From NCBI GenBank assembly GCA_030549335.1, contig CM060198.1, forward strand, positions 64,275,958-64,339,957: DNA of 64,000 bases, given 5' to 3'. A program made the position numbers and the translations under genes. Origin of the DNA: Pontederia crassipes. Lineage: Eukaryota; Streptophyta; Magnoliopsida; Commelinales; Pontederiaceae. Below are positions 1 through 11,704 of this stretch, one piece after another (within the stretch, counting starts at the first letter, position 1; each line of letters opens with the position of its first letter). The notes beneath the pieces were generated by a model. The model did no database searches. It had not been told where the DNA came from and worked only from the letters and a program-made list of their open reading frames with translations.

Positions 1-415
1 AAAAGTCTTGATGCGTCGATGTTAAAGAACTTTTTTTCCTCGAACTTAATTTTACATCCTATGTCATTTAAAAAACTATCACCTTCCTTTCTCGATTTCG
101 AAAAACCGTTGGTTTAAGAGAAGTTCTTTTTATGATTGCCGTTCTAATCATGGTGTTCAGAAAATTACTACGTTTTCAAAAAATCTACTAGCACTTATCA
201 AATTCAAGGATCAGAGAAAACTCTGAATTATCGGTGAATCTTAATTTTAGTCATCTCCTTGGCCTCGAAAAATTTCAATCCTGCATTACCTCAAGTTTTT
301 GTAGTTTCTATTTTTACATTCCCTTCGAGTAAGTGCTTTGTAAAATCCAAAAAGTAAAAGACCCTGTAAATCTCAATTAATGAATGCAATTCCGAAATCG
401 TCCTGATTTTATCAT

Positions 416-480
416 GGCCCAGTTATGGGCACTGGACGTCCAACAGTTTGTAATTGGGTCCTTAGAAATAATTAAGCCCA
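416..480. promoter_or_regulatory. Site II-type promoter elements upstream of CIA30
   Basis: Two TGGGCY motifs occur on the minus strand, TGGGCC at 416-421 and TGGGCT at 475-480, about 185-245 bp before the CIA30 start codon. Site II elements are known to be enriched in promoters of plant nuclear genes for mitochondrial and ribosomal functions. The position and motif are seen; a regulatory role is inferred. Confidence 0.35.
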
Positions 481-662
481 TTAAGTTCCAAACCGTCACG
501 TAGCCACGCGGAGGGCCCCTTCTAAAAAAAACCCAGCATTGTCGGCCCCTGCGAACTCGTAGTCGCCGCCTCTTCGCCGGAAGCACTTACTACGATCCCC
601 CCACACCCCACACACACATTTGCCGGCAAGTGGCCGTTGGTCGGACGTTGGTTACTGAAGCC

Positions 663-3600
663 ATGTCGAGGTTTCGAGCTCTCCTGCAAGCTTCCGTTAA
701 CGCCACCAAGAGAGGTTAGTAAATCTACTCAGAGGAAACGCTTCAAAAATGGTAGACGGGAACCTGAATTGGTCCTTCTGCGGAATCTCCTTTTAGGGGA
801 ACCTCGATATCGTTTAATCAGAAGTTTTGAATTCGCCTTTTGATTCTGATGGCATTTTTCGTTCGTATTTTTCTTGTACATGTAAAAAAAGACGTATTTT
901 CGTCCCTAGTATTGAGAAATTGTTTTATTCATGAGCGATAAGGGATATTCGTTGACGAGGCAGTTATTTACTGTGATATTTGGTCGAATTAGGATTGAAG
1001 TGACTATAGGATCTCAGCCAGCAAGGCCAACTGATGCTATGTTTTCATTGTCAGCTGGATTTTTTTTTTCTTTTCATTACGGCTGCCATTTGCGTAGTGT
1101 TAATATTCTACGATATTCCTGATAGAGTAAAGGGGTCTCAAGGAGAATGAACAATACAATCATTGTTGTTCCCACGAGTTTCTGGAAATGTTATTTTGCT
1201 CATTTGTCTATGTAATGCTACTTTTTGGCTTTTGGTGCTAGAGGTTTCTAGTAGCTTAGTCACAAGAGGCAGACTTGTGAATTTAAACTTAATGGGGCGT
1301 CCAAAAATATAGCAACTGCTTTGTCACTCATGGTATTATAGATCAACAGACCAGGTTTTCGTTTGGTGTGAAAGATGATGGTGATTTTAAGCATCAGAAA
1401 TGAAGGCGAATTGTTAACCTTCAATTTCAGGTCCGAAGGTTTCTAAGATTTTTATGACTGGTCATTTTCGAATGCTGGGGTTTGAGGGGAGGGGAAGATA
1501 TATGATGTATTTGTATCAAGTATTAGCAATCTGCAGTAATGTTTATGAAATCTGGAGAGACTAAAAGTTAACAAGTTCTGGAAAGCATTTGTGACATTCT
1601 ATCTAATGAATGCACAAATATCAAAGCGTGGATGTAAGAGGAAACTCTACTCATGAGAAGTGCGAGGAAACTCTACTCATGAGAAGTGCCACGAAGATTC
1701 TTCATTGATAACACAACTAACTTGTAAGATTCTTGGTTCAACTTCATCTTCCTCATGGCTCCCGATTTTACATATGGAGTGTGACTAGAGAGATAAAATG
1801 CTTCAACAACAACAACAACAAAGCCTTATCCCACTAGGTGGGGTCGGCTACATGGATCATACGACGCCATTCCGCTCTATATTCGTTGATCCATGTTCAT
1901 AAGATTCGACAGGATTTTATGCTGGCTGTCGGGGCCTAACACAACCCTCCTTCTTTATCCGGGCTTGGGACCGGCTATAAAATATAGGCGGAGTTAGATA
2001 AAATGCTTCAGAAGAATGGATTTAAAATTTTCTATGCCTCATGACATGAAAGTTGTTAATACATACTTTATATAAATAAGAGACCAGAGGAAGACGAAGT
2101 GATCCAAGCCAGTTTGACTTTTGACTTTTTCTCACTAGAAAACTGATTTTTCTATAGTTTTATTAATATTCAAGTGTAGAGGGGAAGGAACCCTAACTCT
2201 GAGGTGATCCTGACTCCTAAGATCTGATCCAAAATGGACATTTTATGATGAGGGAGCTTGTCCTTATGACTAAAAAATAAATTAGGATTTGGACAGTTGC
2301 TTTGGAGATTTTAAGTTACATCTTTAATCCCAGTTTCATTTTTGTTTTACTTTACTACTTTGTTTTGTATGTATGATGTATCATTATCTTTTATAGATGA
2401 TCAGCATCAAATGAACTGAATTGTATCTTGTCTCTTATCATGATTTGATATAGCATTGGCGTGGAATGTTGAAGATCTAATGCCGCCGAGTGAAAGATTT
2501 GTGTTCAACTTTAACTCAATGGAAGAAATTAAGCGATGGCACCTGTACTCCGACTCAGAATATGGAGGTTACAACTCTAATGTTCTATGTTTCTTATATT
2601 TATCAATTATATGGTCATCTGAATTCTCCTCGTTCAAAGTTTTCTTGCTTGCTTATACATGGTTGATTATGGTAACCACAGCTGAAACCTAAAAAAAATA
2701 GAATAAGGTTTGCATTCATTTTTTTTTTGTTTCGAAAATCAATAAATGTTGTTTTAGCATTCTAACAGGGTTCTCTTAAATCTTAGATCAAACAAAATGA
2801 ATAAAGCTTCCATAACAACAACAACAACAACAAAGCCTTATCCCACTAGGTGGGGTCGGCTATATGGATCATACGACGCCATTCCGCTTTATTAGTAACC
2901 ATATTCATTGATCCATGTTCATGAGATTCGACAAGGTTTTACGCTGGCTGTCGGGGTCTAACACAACCCTCCTCCTTTATCCGGGCTTGGGACCGGCTAT
3001 AAAACATAGGCGGAGTTAAAGCTTCCATAACATGTAAATTTTTATATCAAAGTTCTACCGCCTCCTCTGTTTGTAATCAGGATTTCAGTCTGATCTGTTC
3101 TTGGAGTTATTTTGGGATGTCTATAATACATTAGAATGGATGAGAACCACAACTTGGTGATCATCCTTTCTCTTCTCAAAAAATAAAAAAATAAAATAAA
3201 ACATTAGAGTGAATATGTGTAGTACGAACTATGTGAGTTTTCATTATGGCTCCTTTGTCGTTTGCAATAATTGAGAGAAAGATTAATACAAATCAGATGG
3301 CTACTCTAAAAAATTAATACAAATCAGATGTCTACCCTAATGCAATGGCCATCCTTGTTCCCTTCAAAAAAAATGGCAAAAAGATGTAGTGGGTATCCTT
3401 GTGGTTTTCACTTAGAATTGAGAAAAACCATGCGGTAACCTCCATAATCACATGATATGATGGCCATGTTTCTAGCATAAATTGTTCCTAAAATCCCGCA
3501 ATTGGGTATCATTTGTAAAGGTGGGACTGCCATGAATATGATCATTATTTGACGATCACTGGATGGAGAAGATTCTAGCATAGTTAGAATGTGACGATTT

Positions 3601-6600
3601 CCAAGAGCAATTTTCTGAAATGAAGTCTATTCTTTACCTTGCTTGTACTGAAGTTGCTTAGATTTGATGCCATCTGATTGTGGTAGCATTCACTATGGCA
3701 TTATCACCCCCATAAATATGTTATTTTTGTCTTTAGCGCTTGAGAAATCTTGTTTGGATGCGTATTAATTATAGTGAAAATTAACCAGCTAGTCGTTTCC
3801 ATACTGTACTTGCTACTGATTTGGCTTCGGCAATCTATTCATGGTTGTCCAATTAGCACAGTGACGTAGCACTTCAGTGAATTTGAGGCTCTCGACTTTG
3901 TTTGATATATTTGCTTCGTCATATTTGCTTGATATATTTTCTATATGCTTGTGATGTTGCTCACAAAACTTCTCAACAGATTATCATATCTGTTCCCAGC
4001 AACGCAGCTAGTGCATGTTTCTGTGCAACTGTCATATTTCTGTACTTCAGAGCCTAGAACAATTGATGAGTGGATTTATACAGCAACTGCCATTTCACAA
4101 AGTTATGTATTGAGTTCTGATGGATCTTGTGTGTATAAGATTGATTCTGTGAGCCTCTCTAGAGATGCAAGCATTCTCTGTGTGTCACTGTGGTAAAACT
4201 GATTGTGATTGCTAAAATTGTTTGTATTTTTTTTCTGATTTTATCTTTCTAACTTCTGATAATTGAATATTGTATCTATAAACATCTGTGCTGATGCAAG
4301 AGTTTTTCTTTATATATAAGGGGTCAAATTGCATATATGATCTCAATCTGGTTCTAAGAAGTGAAAGAAGCACATGCTCTCTCTGTTTACTTATAAATGT
4401 TTCCATACCACGTCTCTTCAAAGTAGTGTAATAGCTTTATAGATTTTGTTCCTCAGGATTGTCATCAGCTTCGTTGGAGATAAAAAATGCTGGTGGTAGT
4501 GATGAACTAAGTGGTATGTCCTAATTTATATTCCATATTTTTTTCAGGACTTTCATAGTCTTTTGAGCAGAATGTCATTTGAATTTTTACTTAGCTAGAC
4601 TATGTTTTTTACCTTTGTCTGTTGAACTCAATCTTTTGGAGTATTGCTTTAATATTTATCACAGTGAAGGTAATAAGAAATATGGATTGTGCTTTGGCTT
4701 CGCCGATTACTTGATACAGTTTTGAGGGAAACTTAATTTTCTGTCACTACTATTGTTTGCATTCTCATGAAGTTTTTTGGTTGTGTTTTAGACAAGACAT
4801 CCACATTTTTTTGCATTACATTGAGCTGGTGTCTGAGAAGTTGCTAGGGACTTTTTTGAGTGTCGAAATATTGTTCTGACATTGTTCAAAAGAAACAAAA
4901 ACATTGATGTTCTGATGTTTCCGAGGGACTGATGTGGTGTATGACTAACGATGAGGGGATGTTAGAGTTTATACTTCTTCATAATTAGGCCTGTCAAATT
5001 GATTGAATTTCAACAATTTGTTATATTCTCGAAGGATTTCTATTTAAAACTGATTTATAACTGATTATTCTGTTGTTAAAAGCTTAGGCAAGTTTTGTAC
5101 CCTTGGATTTCACATTAAGCAAGTATGAAAGACACCTGTCTAATTGACCTGAGCAATACTAACTTGAGGATTTGCCACTCTGTTTTTTACTGTCTTATTA
5201 TAAATGTTAGGGCTCCATATCTCTCAAAAAAACTTCTGGTGCCATAACCTGATAAAGTGTATTGTGTTGCACATATTTATCTTTGAAGTCGAATCCTTTA
5301 TAGTTGTTTTAAATTTTGAGATGATCAACTTCTATTTGGAATTGCCATCAGAATGTTCTTATTTTGCTTCATATGCTTCCTTTGGATTGGAAACATTTTC
5401 TTTTCAATTTTGTTTATTGTACATCTTTTTGTGGAATCATGATTTTGTCTTGTTTTTTGTCTGAAAAGGCATTTTCTCTGGCAATCTTTCCTTGGATGTC
5501 TCTGAGACCTCCACTTGGAGAATTAAGCGAAGTGGTTTCTGTGGGATGCGATCAAAAAAGGTGAACATCTGCTTATATTCTCCAAACATCCATGTTATTC
5601 AATGGTGAACATAGAAAATTGTTCTTTCTTTCTCGTTTCTCTAACGGCTGCTTGTTATATAACTATATTTATGTTATAGCTTTCAAATTAATCCTTAATG
5701 TGCTTGGGAAAGGAAGTATATCTTCATTTCCATTGATATGCATCAGTTGTCTTGTTGAACAGTGTCTCCATTAGTCATGAATCATGATTTCTTCATCTAA
5801 AGTTCTCTACTATCAACCTAGTAATTTCCCCTTTTTATATTTTGTCTATTCTCCTCAGAAGAAGAGTACAGTTACTGATTATATTCCTTGACATGGAATG
5901 CAGTACTTTGATAAAGGTTAAATATAATAAACAGGAATATACACTTGTATGATATATCTCCAGTTATTTTTCATGCTTGTGACAATCACTTCAAAAAACA
6001 AATTTCATGCTTCTGACGATCATTATAAAAGTAGAAAGCAGGTTTCATATTGGTTTTTGTGATCTTCCGTAATTATATAATTCTTGAGTTAGTTGATGCT
6101 AACAGCTAACATCACCAGTGCCTAATGCAGTTTGATGGATTTATCGATTTGGACTCGTATGATACAATAGCCATGAGATTAAGAGGGGATGGAAGATGCT
6201 ATATTTCTACTGTAAGAGTATTGCAAATTGGATCAAATTAGTCAATTTTGAAGTTGATTTGTAAGCTTGGCAACTTTCAATCTCACTCTCGGATTAGATT
6301 TGATGCAGATTTATACAGAGAACTGGGTCAATTCACCAGGTCAACAGGAGGATAATACATGGCAAGCCTTCATTTTTGTTCCCAAAAACCAGTGGCATAT
6401 TGCGAAGGCAAGTTTCAACCTTTACTTCTTTTTTATGAAATGCCTGTGGAATTGGATTTTTGTTTCTTCCCTCGGAACTTTTATCCGTGTAGCACACAAA
6501 CCAAACCATTTTGTTCTTTCTTTAATTGAAGCAGATCCCTCTTGATCAGTATTTACCAACATGGCGTGGAAATGTCATGACCACCAAATTAGAAATGAAC

Positions 6601-6723
6601 CCGTCCCGCATCTTGGGGATGTCCCTTTCCGTCAATGCCGAAGGTGGGGTTCCAGGTGCTAAATCCGGGCCGGGCGACTTTAGACTGGAAATTGATTGGA
6701 TTAAAGCATTAAGAACACAGTGA
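663..6723 (+). CDS. CIA30: Complex I intermediate-associated protein 30 (CIA30/NDUFAF1-like), seven exons
   Basis: Seven exons read in frame: 663-714, 2454-2567, 4457-4513, 5469-5560, 6131-6211, 6309-6407 and 6535-6723, giving 227 residues. The start codon opens the peptide [17 protein letters not shown]. Later landmarks are [19 protein letters not shown], the [13 protein letters not shown] strand, [12 protein letters not shown] and the end [12 protein letters not shown]...DWIKALRTQ, which match plant CIA30 proteins along their whole length. The family has a jelly-roll CIA30 domain and is known in other eukaryotes to help assemble respiratory complex I in mitochondria; the plant role is inferred from that. 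No long targeting peptide is obvious. Intron 6 has a GC donor (AAG|GCAAGT at 6408) instead of GT; the other introns are GT-AG. Introns 1 and 2 each hold an antisense Au-SINE. The locus looks intact. Confidence 0.93.
1806..1995 (-). mobile_element. Au-type SINE, copy 1, in CIA30 intron 1
   Basis: On the minus strand the element starts near AACTCCGCC and ends in AGTGGGATAAGGCTTTG followed by TTG repeats, the 3' end typical of plant Au SINEs. A perfect 15-bp target duplication, AGATAAAATGCTTCA, flanks it at 1791-1805 and 1996-2010. It lies antisense to the host gene and away from the splice sites. The perfect flanks suggest a fairly recent insertion. Confidence 0.88.
2818..3016 (-). mobile_element. 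Au-type SINE, copy 2, in CIA30 intron 2
   Basis: This is a near-identical relative of the copy at 1806-1995, in the same orientation, with a longer TTG tail. A perfect 16-bp duplication, TAAAGCTTCCATAACA, flanks it at 2802-2817 and 3017-3032. It has one insertion of about ten bases relative to copy 1 near 2890. It sits antisense in CIA30 intron 2. Confidence 0.88.
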
Positions 6724-9700
6724 CGATAAATATGGAGCTCCGGCTTTATCCTGCAGGCTTCAAAGAGGGGGCTCGACTGCACTAGAGAACTTACAACACA
6801 TAACTCACTCTGTTATTTGTCGAGCTCTAGTTTCATTGTTCTATGACGCCGAACTTTGAGATGAAGAACGTGCCGATTGTTTAGAATTAGAACTATATCG
6901 TACTTCTTTTTGGTGGTCTTCCATGTTCAAGTATTGTTTCTAATGTTGTTTTCTTGGATGGACGGCCGTCCATCATAAGGTGGTAACACCTGATTCTGTG
7001 TATAGGAAGGCCATCTGATTGGCGAAGCAAAGTCCATTGCTGCCTGTGCTCAGGATCCTTTTCCTGAACAAGTTGTCCAATAATTGTAAGACTCGTGTTG
7101 ACGTAGTGTATCACACACCACTCAGAGTGGGACTTCTGGCACTACTAACGAGTGGAAATGGACGATGTGGCTCTCAGCAAACGTCACGTCACTAAGATAA
7201 GTTTATGGCACTACTTCATTGCTCATTCATGTTGGAAGTGATGTGACTTACCGTATCATCCATTTGTCATGTTTTAGTAGGCAAACATCGAATCAAGCAA
7301 AATGGTCGGTTTAGCTGACCCATTTGCTCTATATAAGTTTTACTAACTTGGAGTTTAGTGTAAAGATTTAAATTTTCTCTGCGGTGGTTTCGTTGTTTTC
7401 TTTTTTTTTTTCTCTGCGGAGTAGATAATAAGTTAATTACTAGAGGATTAAGTTAAGTTAATGAATAATGGTTAGACATTAGGTGACAGTGAATAGTTAT
7501 TTGATTGCAGGATTGATTTAAAAATTGATAAATATAATGGTTTGAATTAAATAATAATTCATATAAACATAAAATAGTAATGAGCGATTATAGTTGTTGA
7601 ATGAAACATTTATATTTGTTATAGCATAATAATTCATTTTTATTTTTCTTCAAATGTAATAATTAGCTTTAAAATGTTATTTTATCATAGAAACAAAGGA
7701 AAAAATATTAATTAATTAAAATAAAAAATAACGTCTATTTTTTTATGTTTTTAAGGGTAGTTATAATACGCATAATAGGATTATCACAATCAAATTTCGA
7801 AAATTATGAAATCATGAAAAAGAATAAAATGTATTCAATTAGCAAAAGAATATACTTATTCTTTTTTAAAAATTTTTTACCGTAATTAACTTTTTAAGAA
7901 ACAATCATATATAAATATTTTATTATTATTATGATATTGAACATCACGTATGTTTTCTAAAATATTTTAAATATATAATATTATATTTTAATTTTTTATT
8001 CTCCAATAGGTGGAATAAGAATATTTTTATTTTTTTTAAAATACGATATTCTTTTACTTTATTTTTTAAGTTTATCTTGCATTCAAACAATCCAGAAGTT
8101 ACAAATGTAAAATATTGAAAATAATATACACAACAGCTGGTATATCAAAAAACAAAATGTTTAATCACAAAAACCTAAATTCTATAAAATATTATATATA
8201 TCTTCCTGACAATTCACATAATTTTTTGCGGTAAAATACTGTTGCCAGACGTTTTTCGCGTGTGCCAACCCTTTTTGTTCTATTCGACGGCTCAATGTTT
8301 AGTTTTTTCGTAATACCTGAGCCGTGTGCATAACTACTACCATCTAAAATTGAAATGAAAGAGCGTATTATCATCCAAAAATCGAACTTGCTTTTAGTGA
8401 TTCACTAAGACATAATTCTATTAATTAGTTGTATCTGGCTATTTGCCCGCTCATCGATGCAGGAAAAATAATCTAACTATATAAATGTAAAGTATAAACT
8501 TTTGGAAAATTTCCAAACATAAGAACAATAATCAGCATTAAATTCTATAAAATACATTAAATAGTTAAAAAAATAGAACAAACCGTGAGAAGTATTTAAA
8601 TTACTTAAGAAATTATGTTATTTAAGCTTTATCGTATTTTGATAAATTTATAAATATATTATATTAATATTTAAAATTACAAATATTTATAAATATATTA
8701 TATTAAAAATTACAAATCTATTTAAAATTTATTTTTACATAATTTTATATATTAAATTATTTTTTTTAATATATAGGTAAAATTTTACGATCTCTGATCT
8801 CATCTTACGATATTCGATCTTACGGTCTCTTTTCAATCTTACGTAAGATCTCGATCTTGATTATTTTGAGCAACGAGAGATCAAAACTTAGTACAAAATA
8901 TGCATGAAAATTGAAATATAAATTAATTAATGTTAATTACGTATTTTTCACATTCAGAATCAAATCATATAAAGTAATTATGGTTGGTTGATTTAGATAG
9001 ACAACGAATTTGAATCTCATATCATTGGAAGATGATAATTAGAATTTTTGGTGTTGCAACAGTAATAAATTATTTTTATGTTAATTTGTTAACAATGTTA
9101 AAGCTTTTAAGTTAAATATAACTATTTTAGGTGATTTAGGGTTTGAAGTTATTTTTGAATCATTTATGTCTGGCATCATAAATTATAACTAATAAATGGT
9201 GTAAAAAGAAAATGTTAGAATGAATCAACGTTATGTTTTCAGCATGCTCTGCTTTTGACCAGTTGGTTCCTCTTTCAATGATTTTTTTTTCCAATTTGTT
9301 GCCAGCCAACATACCTTCAAAATATCAATTGTCCAAATTGGAAGCTTCTCGAATGAGTTTTTTTTTTCCTTTTTCCTCTGTTGCCAGAAATTGCATCATC
9401 AATAAATTAATACTCTATTTCTGTGGATATCGCAGATAAAAGTTTTGAAATTATTCATCTGATTATTCTGCCATTTAGATTTAGTCTGTCTAAAGAATCA
9501 CTAATTCTCCTTTGTCTATTTGGAGGAAAAACAAATATGGTAGAAAAGAAGGAAAAAAAAGAAAGAAATGGTAGAAAATTTATTACCACCAATCAACTGC
9601 CTCCAAAAAGACAAGATATATTGATATATTTATATACAGCAAAAAGAATATAAATAGTAAAAGAACGACAGCAAATTACTTGGAAGTACTAAAATTATGG

Positions 9701-9780
9701 TGAAGGAAAAAAATATAAGATGAAAAAAAAAGGAGGAGGTGTGTTCATGAGTTTGGTGGTTTCCTCCTTTCCCTTCTCTC
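6724..9780. other. Intergenic stretch, no gene seen
   Basis: The first 400 bases are the probable 3' UTR and trailing sequence of CIA30. From about 7400 to 8780 the DNA is very AT-rich, with no splice-flanked coding segment that I can support. At 8780-8880 there is a run of TTACGATCTC-like words that recur, inverted and diverged, at 12200-12310. The last part (9700-9850) is the pyrimidine-rich presumptive promoter and 5' UTR of the RING gene. Confidence 0.6.
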
Positions 9781-9854
9781 ACCACCCACCACCAACCCCT
9801 TCTCATCCGTCCGAATCACTTGCCTTCCTCTCTGAAATCTTCATTCTTCTCAAG

Positions 9855-10652
9855 GTATTCTGATTCTTTCTCTCTCCTCCTCTCCTTCTCCTACTTGTTT
9901 CGATGTTGTTTTCACTGCACAGCAAGAGAATTTTTATGCCTGTATTTTGAAGCTTGAAATGTTGTTACGTGTTTCATCCAATATCTTACAGTATGAGGTG
10001 AAACAGGATTCTTCCGTCATCTTCTAGATTCTTCTTCTGACTCCGTGGCCATATTTAAACCTTCTTGCTTATCTGTACCCTTTGATTCAAATGAACAAAA
10101 AAAAAAAAAGAAAAATTCTTTGGTGAGAATTAAGAGCAATATTTGATTTTTAGGGGAGTTTTGTTTTTATGAAGCTCTGATCGTGCGATTCCAGAGGTGT
10201 TCTTGTTTTTTTCCCGGCGACATCTTCTTTTTCCAAGGTAATTTTGATTCGTCTCAAAGTACACGCTACTTTTTTTCTTTCTGATTTCTGAAGTTTGGAC
10301 CCTCGAGCTTGAGAAAAGTCGAGTCCCTTGATCAGAAAGTTCGGTTCTTTGAAGTGCAAACTCCATTTTTATTTATCTCTTTTGATGTCATTTTTTTCAT
10401 CTTAGATTTCAAATTTCCTGTTCAACTGGGGAAGCTTCAGACGTTTTCGTAGTTTAAGATGAAAAAAAAAGCCTTCTTTTCCAAATTAACCTATGAACCT
10501 ATGCAATTTTGAAGCGTAAGAAAGCTGATTTGTTGCAGATCAACCTGTGTAAAGAAGTAACGTCGCCTCCAGTAGTTGTTTTATATCGATTTTCTTCCTG
10601 TTTTTTTCATTTTAATCTGAATCCATTTTGTATACACTTTTTGTTGCATTAG
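9855..10652 (+). other. 5'-UTR intron of the RING gene
   Basis: A CT-rich leader just before 9855 ends in CAAG|GTATTC, a good donor. A pyrimidine tract and TTGCATTAG give an acceptor at 10651-10652, 29 bases before the start codon. An alternative acceptor (TTGCAG) ends at 10538. Introns in the 5' UTR are common in this E3 ligase family. Exact ends need transcript data. Confidence 0.5.
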
Positions 10653-10681
10653 TTCAAGATACGAGAAGAGGGGCAAGGACG

Positions 10682-11704
10682 ATGGATGAGCCTCTGGTCG
10701 CAAGATACTGGTGCCATATGTGCTCCAGGATGGTGAATCCGGTCATGGAGGTGGAGATCAAATGCCCCCGCTGTGACAGCGGGTTCGTGGAGGAGATGGA
10801 TGGCAGAGGGGAGAGCAACGCACCGAACGACTTAGGATCTGATCAGGACATGTCCCTGTGGGCTCCGATCTTACTCGGAATGCTCGGCGGCGGCCTGCGC
10901 CGTCGGAGGTTCCACCGGCGGGAAGAGGACGAGGGGGACTCTTCCGACAGGGACAGGGGCAGGGACATAGAGCGGGAGTTGGAGATCGTCTTGCAGAGGC
11001 GGCGCCGGGGCTCCGCGGTCGTTCAGCTGCTGCAGGCCCTGCGCGAAGGCAACAGGCCGGAGCCTGATGGCTCCGAGGGCGGTGAGAGGAGGGAGAGGGA
11101 GAGGGAAAGGGAGCGTGTGATCGTCATGAACCCCTTCAACCAGACCATAATTCTCCAAGGATCCTTCGATCCAAACCAGACCCAAACGCCGAGCACAAAC
11201 CAAGGCGGCAGCATTGGCGTGTCCCTGGGAGACTACATCCTGGGGCCTGGGTTGGATCTTCTGCTGCAGCATTTGTCCGATAACGATCCGAGCCGATACG
11301 GCACGCCGCCGGCGCAGAAGGAGGCGGTGGATGCAATGCCTACTGTGAAAATTGACACAAACATGAGCTGCTCAGTTTGCTTGGAAGACTTCGAGATAGG
11401 CGCGGAGGCCAAGGAGATGCCTTGCAAGCATAAGTTTCATAGCGACTGCATACTACCATGGCTTGAACTCCACAGTTCATGTCCTGTTTGTAGGCACCAA
11501 ATGCCCGCGGACGAATCAAAGGTCCCAAATGCCGGCAGCAATGGCAGCCGGACAGAAGCTGGCGGCGGCGACAATGGCGGAAACAGGCGGAGTTTCTGGA
11601 TACCGGTGCCTTGGCCTTTCAGCGGCCTTTTCTCTGTTTCAGGGTCTCAGGGCAGTGGTGAAAACTCTTCAACCTCCGGAAGTAATCCCTCGAATGAAAG
11701 CTGA
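10682..11704 (+). CDS. RING-H2 E3 ubiquitin ligase with N-terminal zinc ribbon (RING1/BCA2-like)
   Basis: A single coding exon encodes 340 residues. The N terminus has a zinc ribbon with C11-x2-C14 and C28-x2-C31 (WCHMC...KCPRC), the form found at the start of plant RING1/RDUF/BCA2-type ligases. The C3H2C3 RING-H2 finger has C230, C233, C248, H250, H253, C256, C267 and C270, with the usual Trp before the last Cys pair (PWLELHSSCPVC). Between them lie an acidic/Arg-rich stretch (about 95-155) and a low-complexity region; the tail is Gly/Ser/Asn-rich. The family transfers ubiquitin from an E2 to substrates, usually in the cytosol or nucleus; the substrate here is unknown. I chose ATG 10682 over an in-frame ATG at 10628 because the latter lies upstream of the likely intron acceptor and family members start MDE/MS just before the zinc ribbon. 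Confidence 0.93.
   Translation: MDEPLVARYWCHMCSRMVNPVMEVEIKCPRCDSGFVEEMDGRGESNAPNDLGSDQDMSLWAPILLGMLGGGLRRRRFHRREEDEGDSSDRDRGRDIERELEIVLQRRRRGSAVVQLLQALREGNRPEPDGSEGGERRERERERERVIVMNPFNQTIILQGSFDPNQTQTPSTNQGGSIGVSLGDYILGPGLDLLLQHLSDNDPSRYGTPPAQKEAVDAMPTVKIDTNMSCSVCLEDFEIGAEAKEMPCKHKFHSDCILPWLELHSSCPVCRHQMPADESKVPNAGSNGSRTEAGGGDNGGNRRSFWIPVPWPFSGLFSVSGSQGSGENSSTSGSNPSNES

Noticed and set aside
10871-11272. 133-codon minus-strand frame within the RING gene
   Set aside because: Shadow of the GC-rich plus-strand coding sequence.
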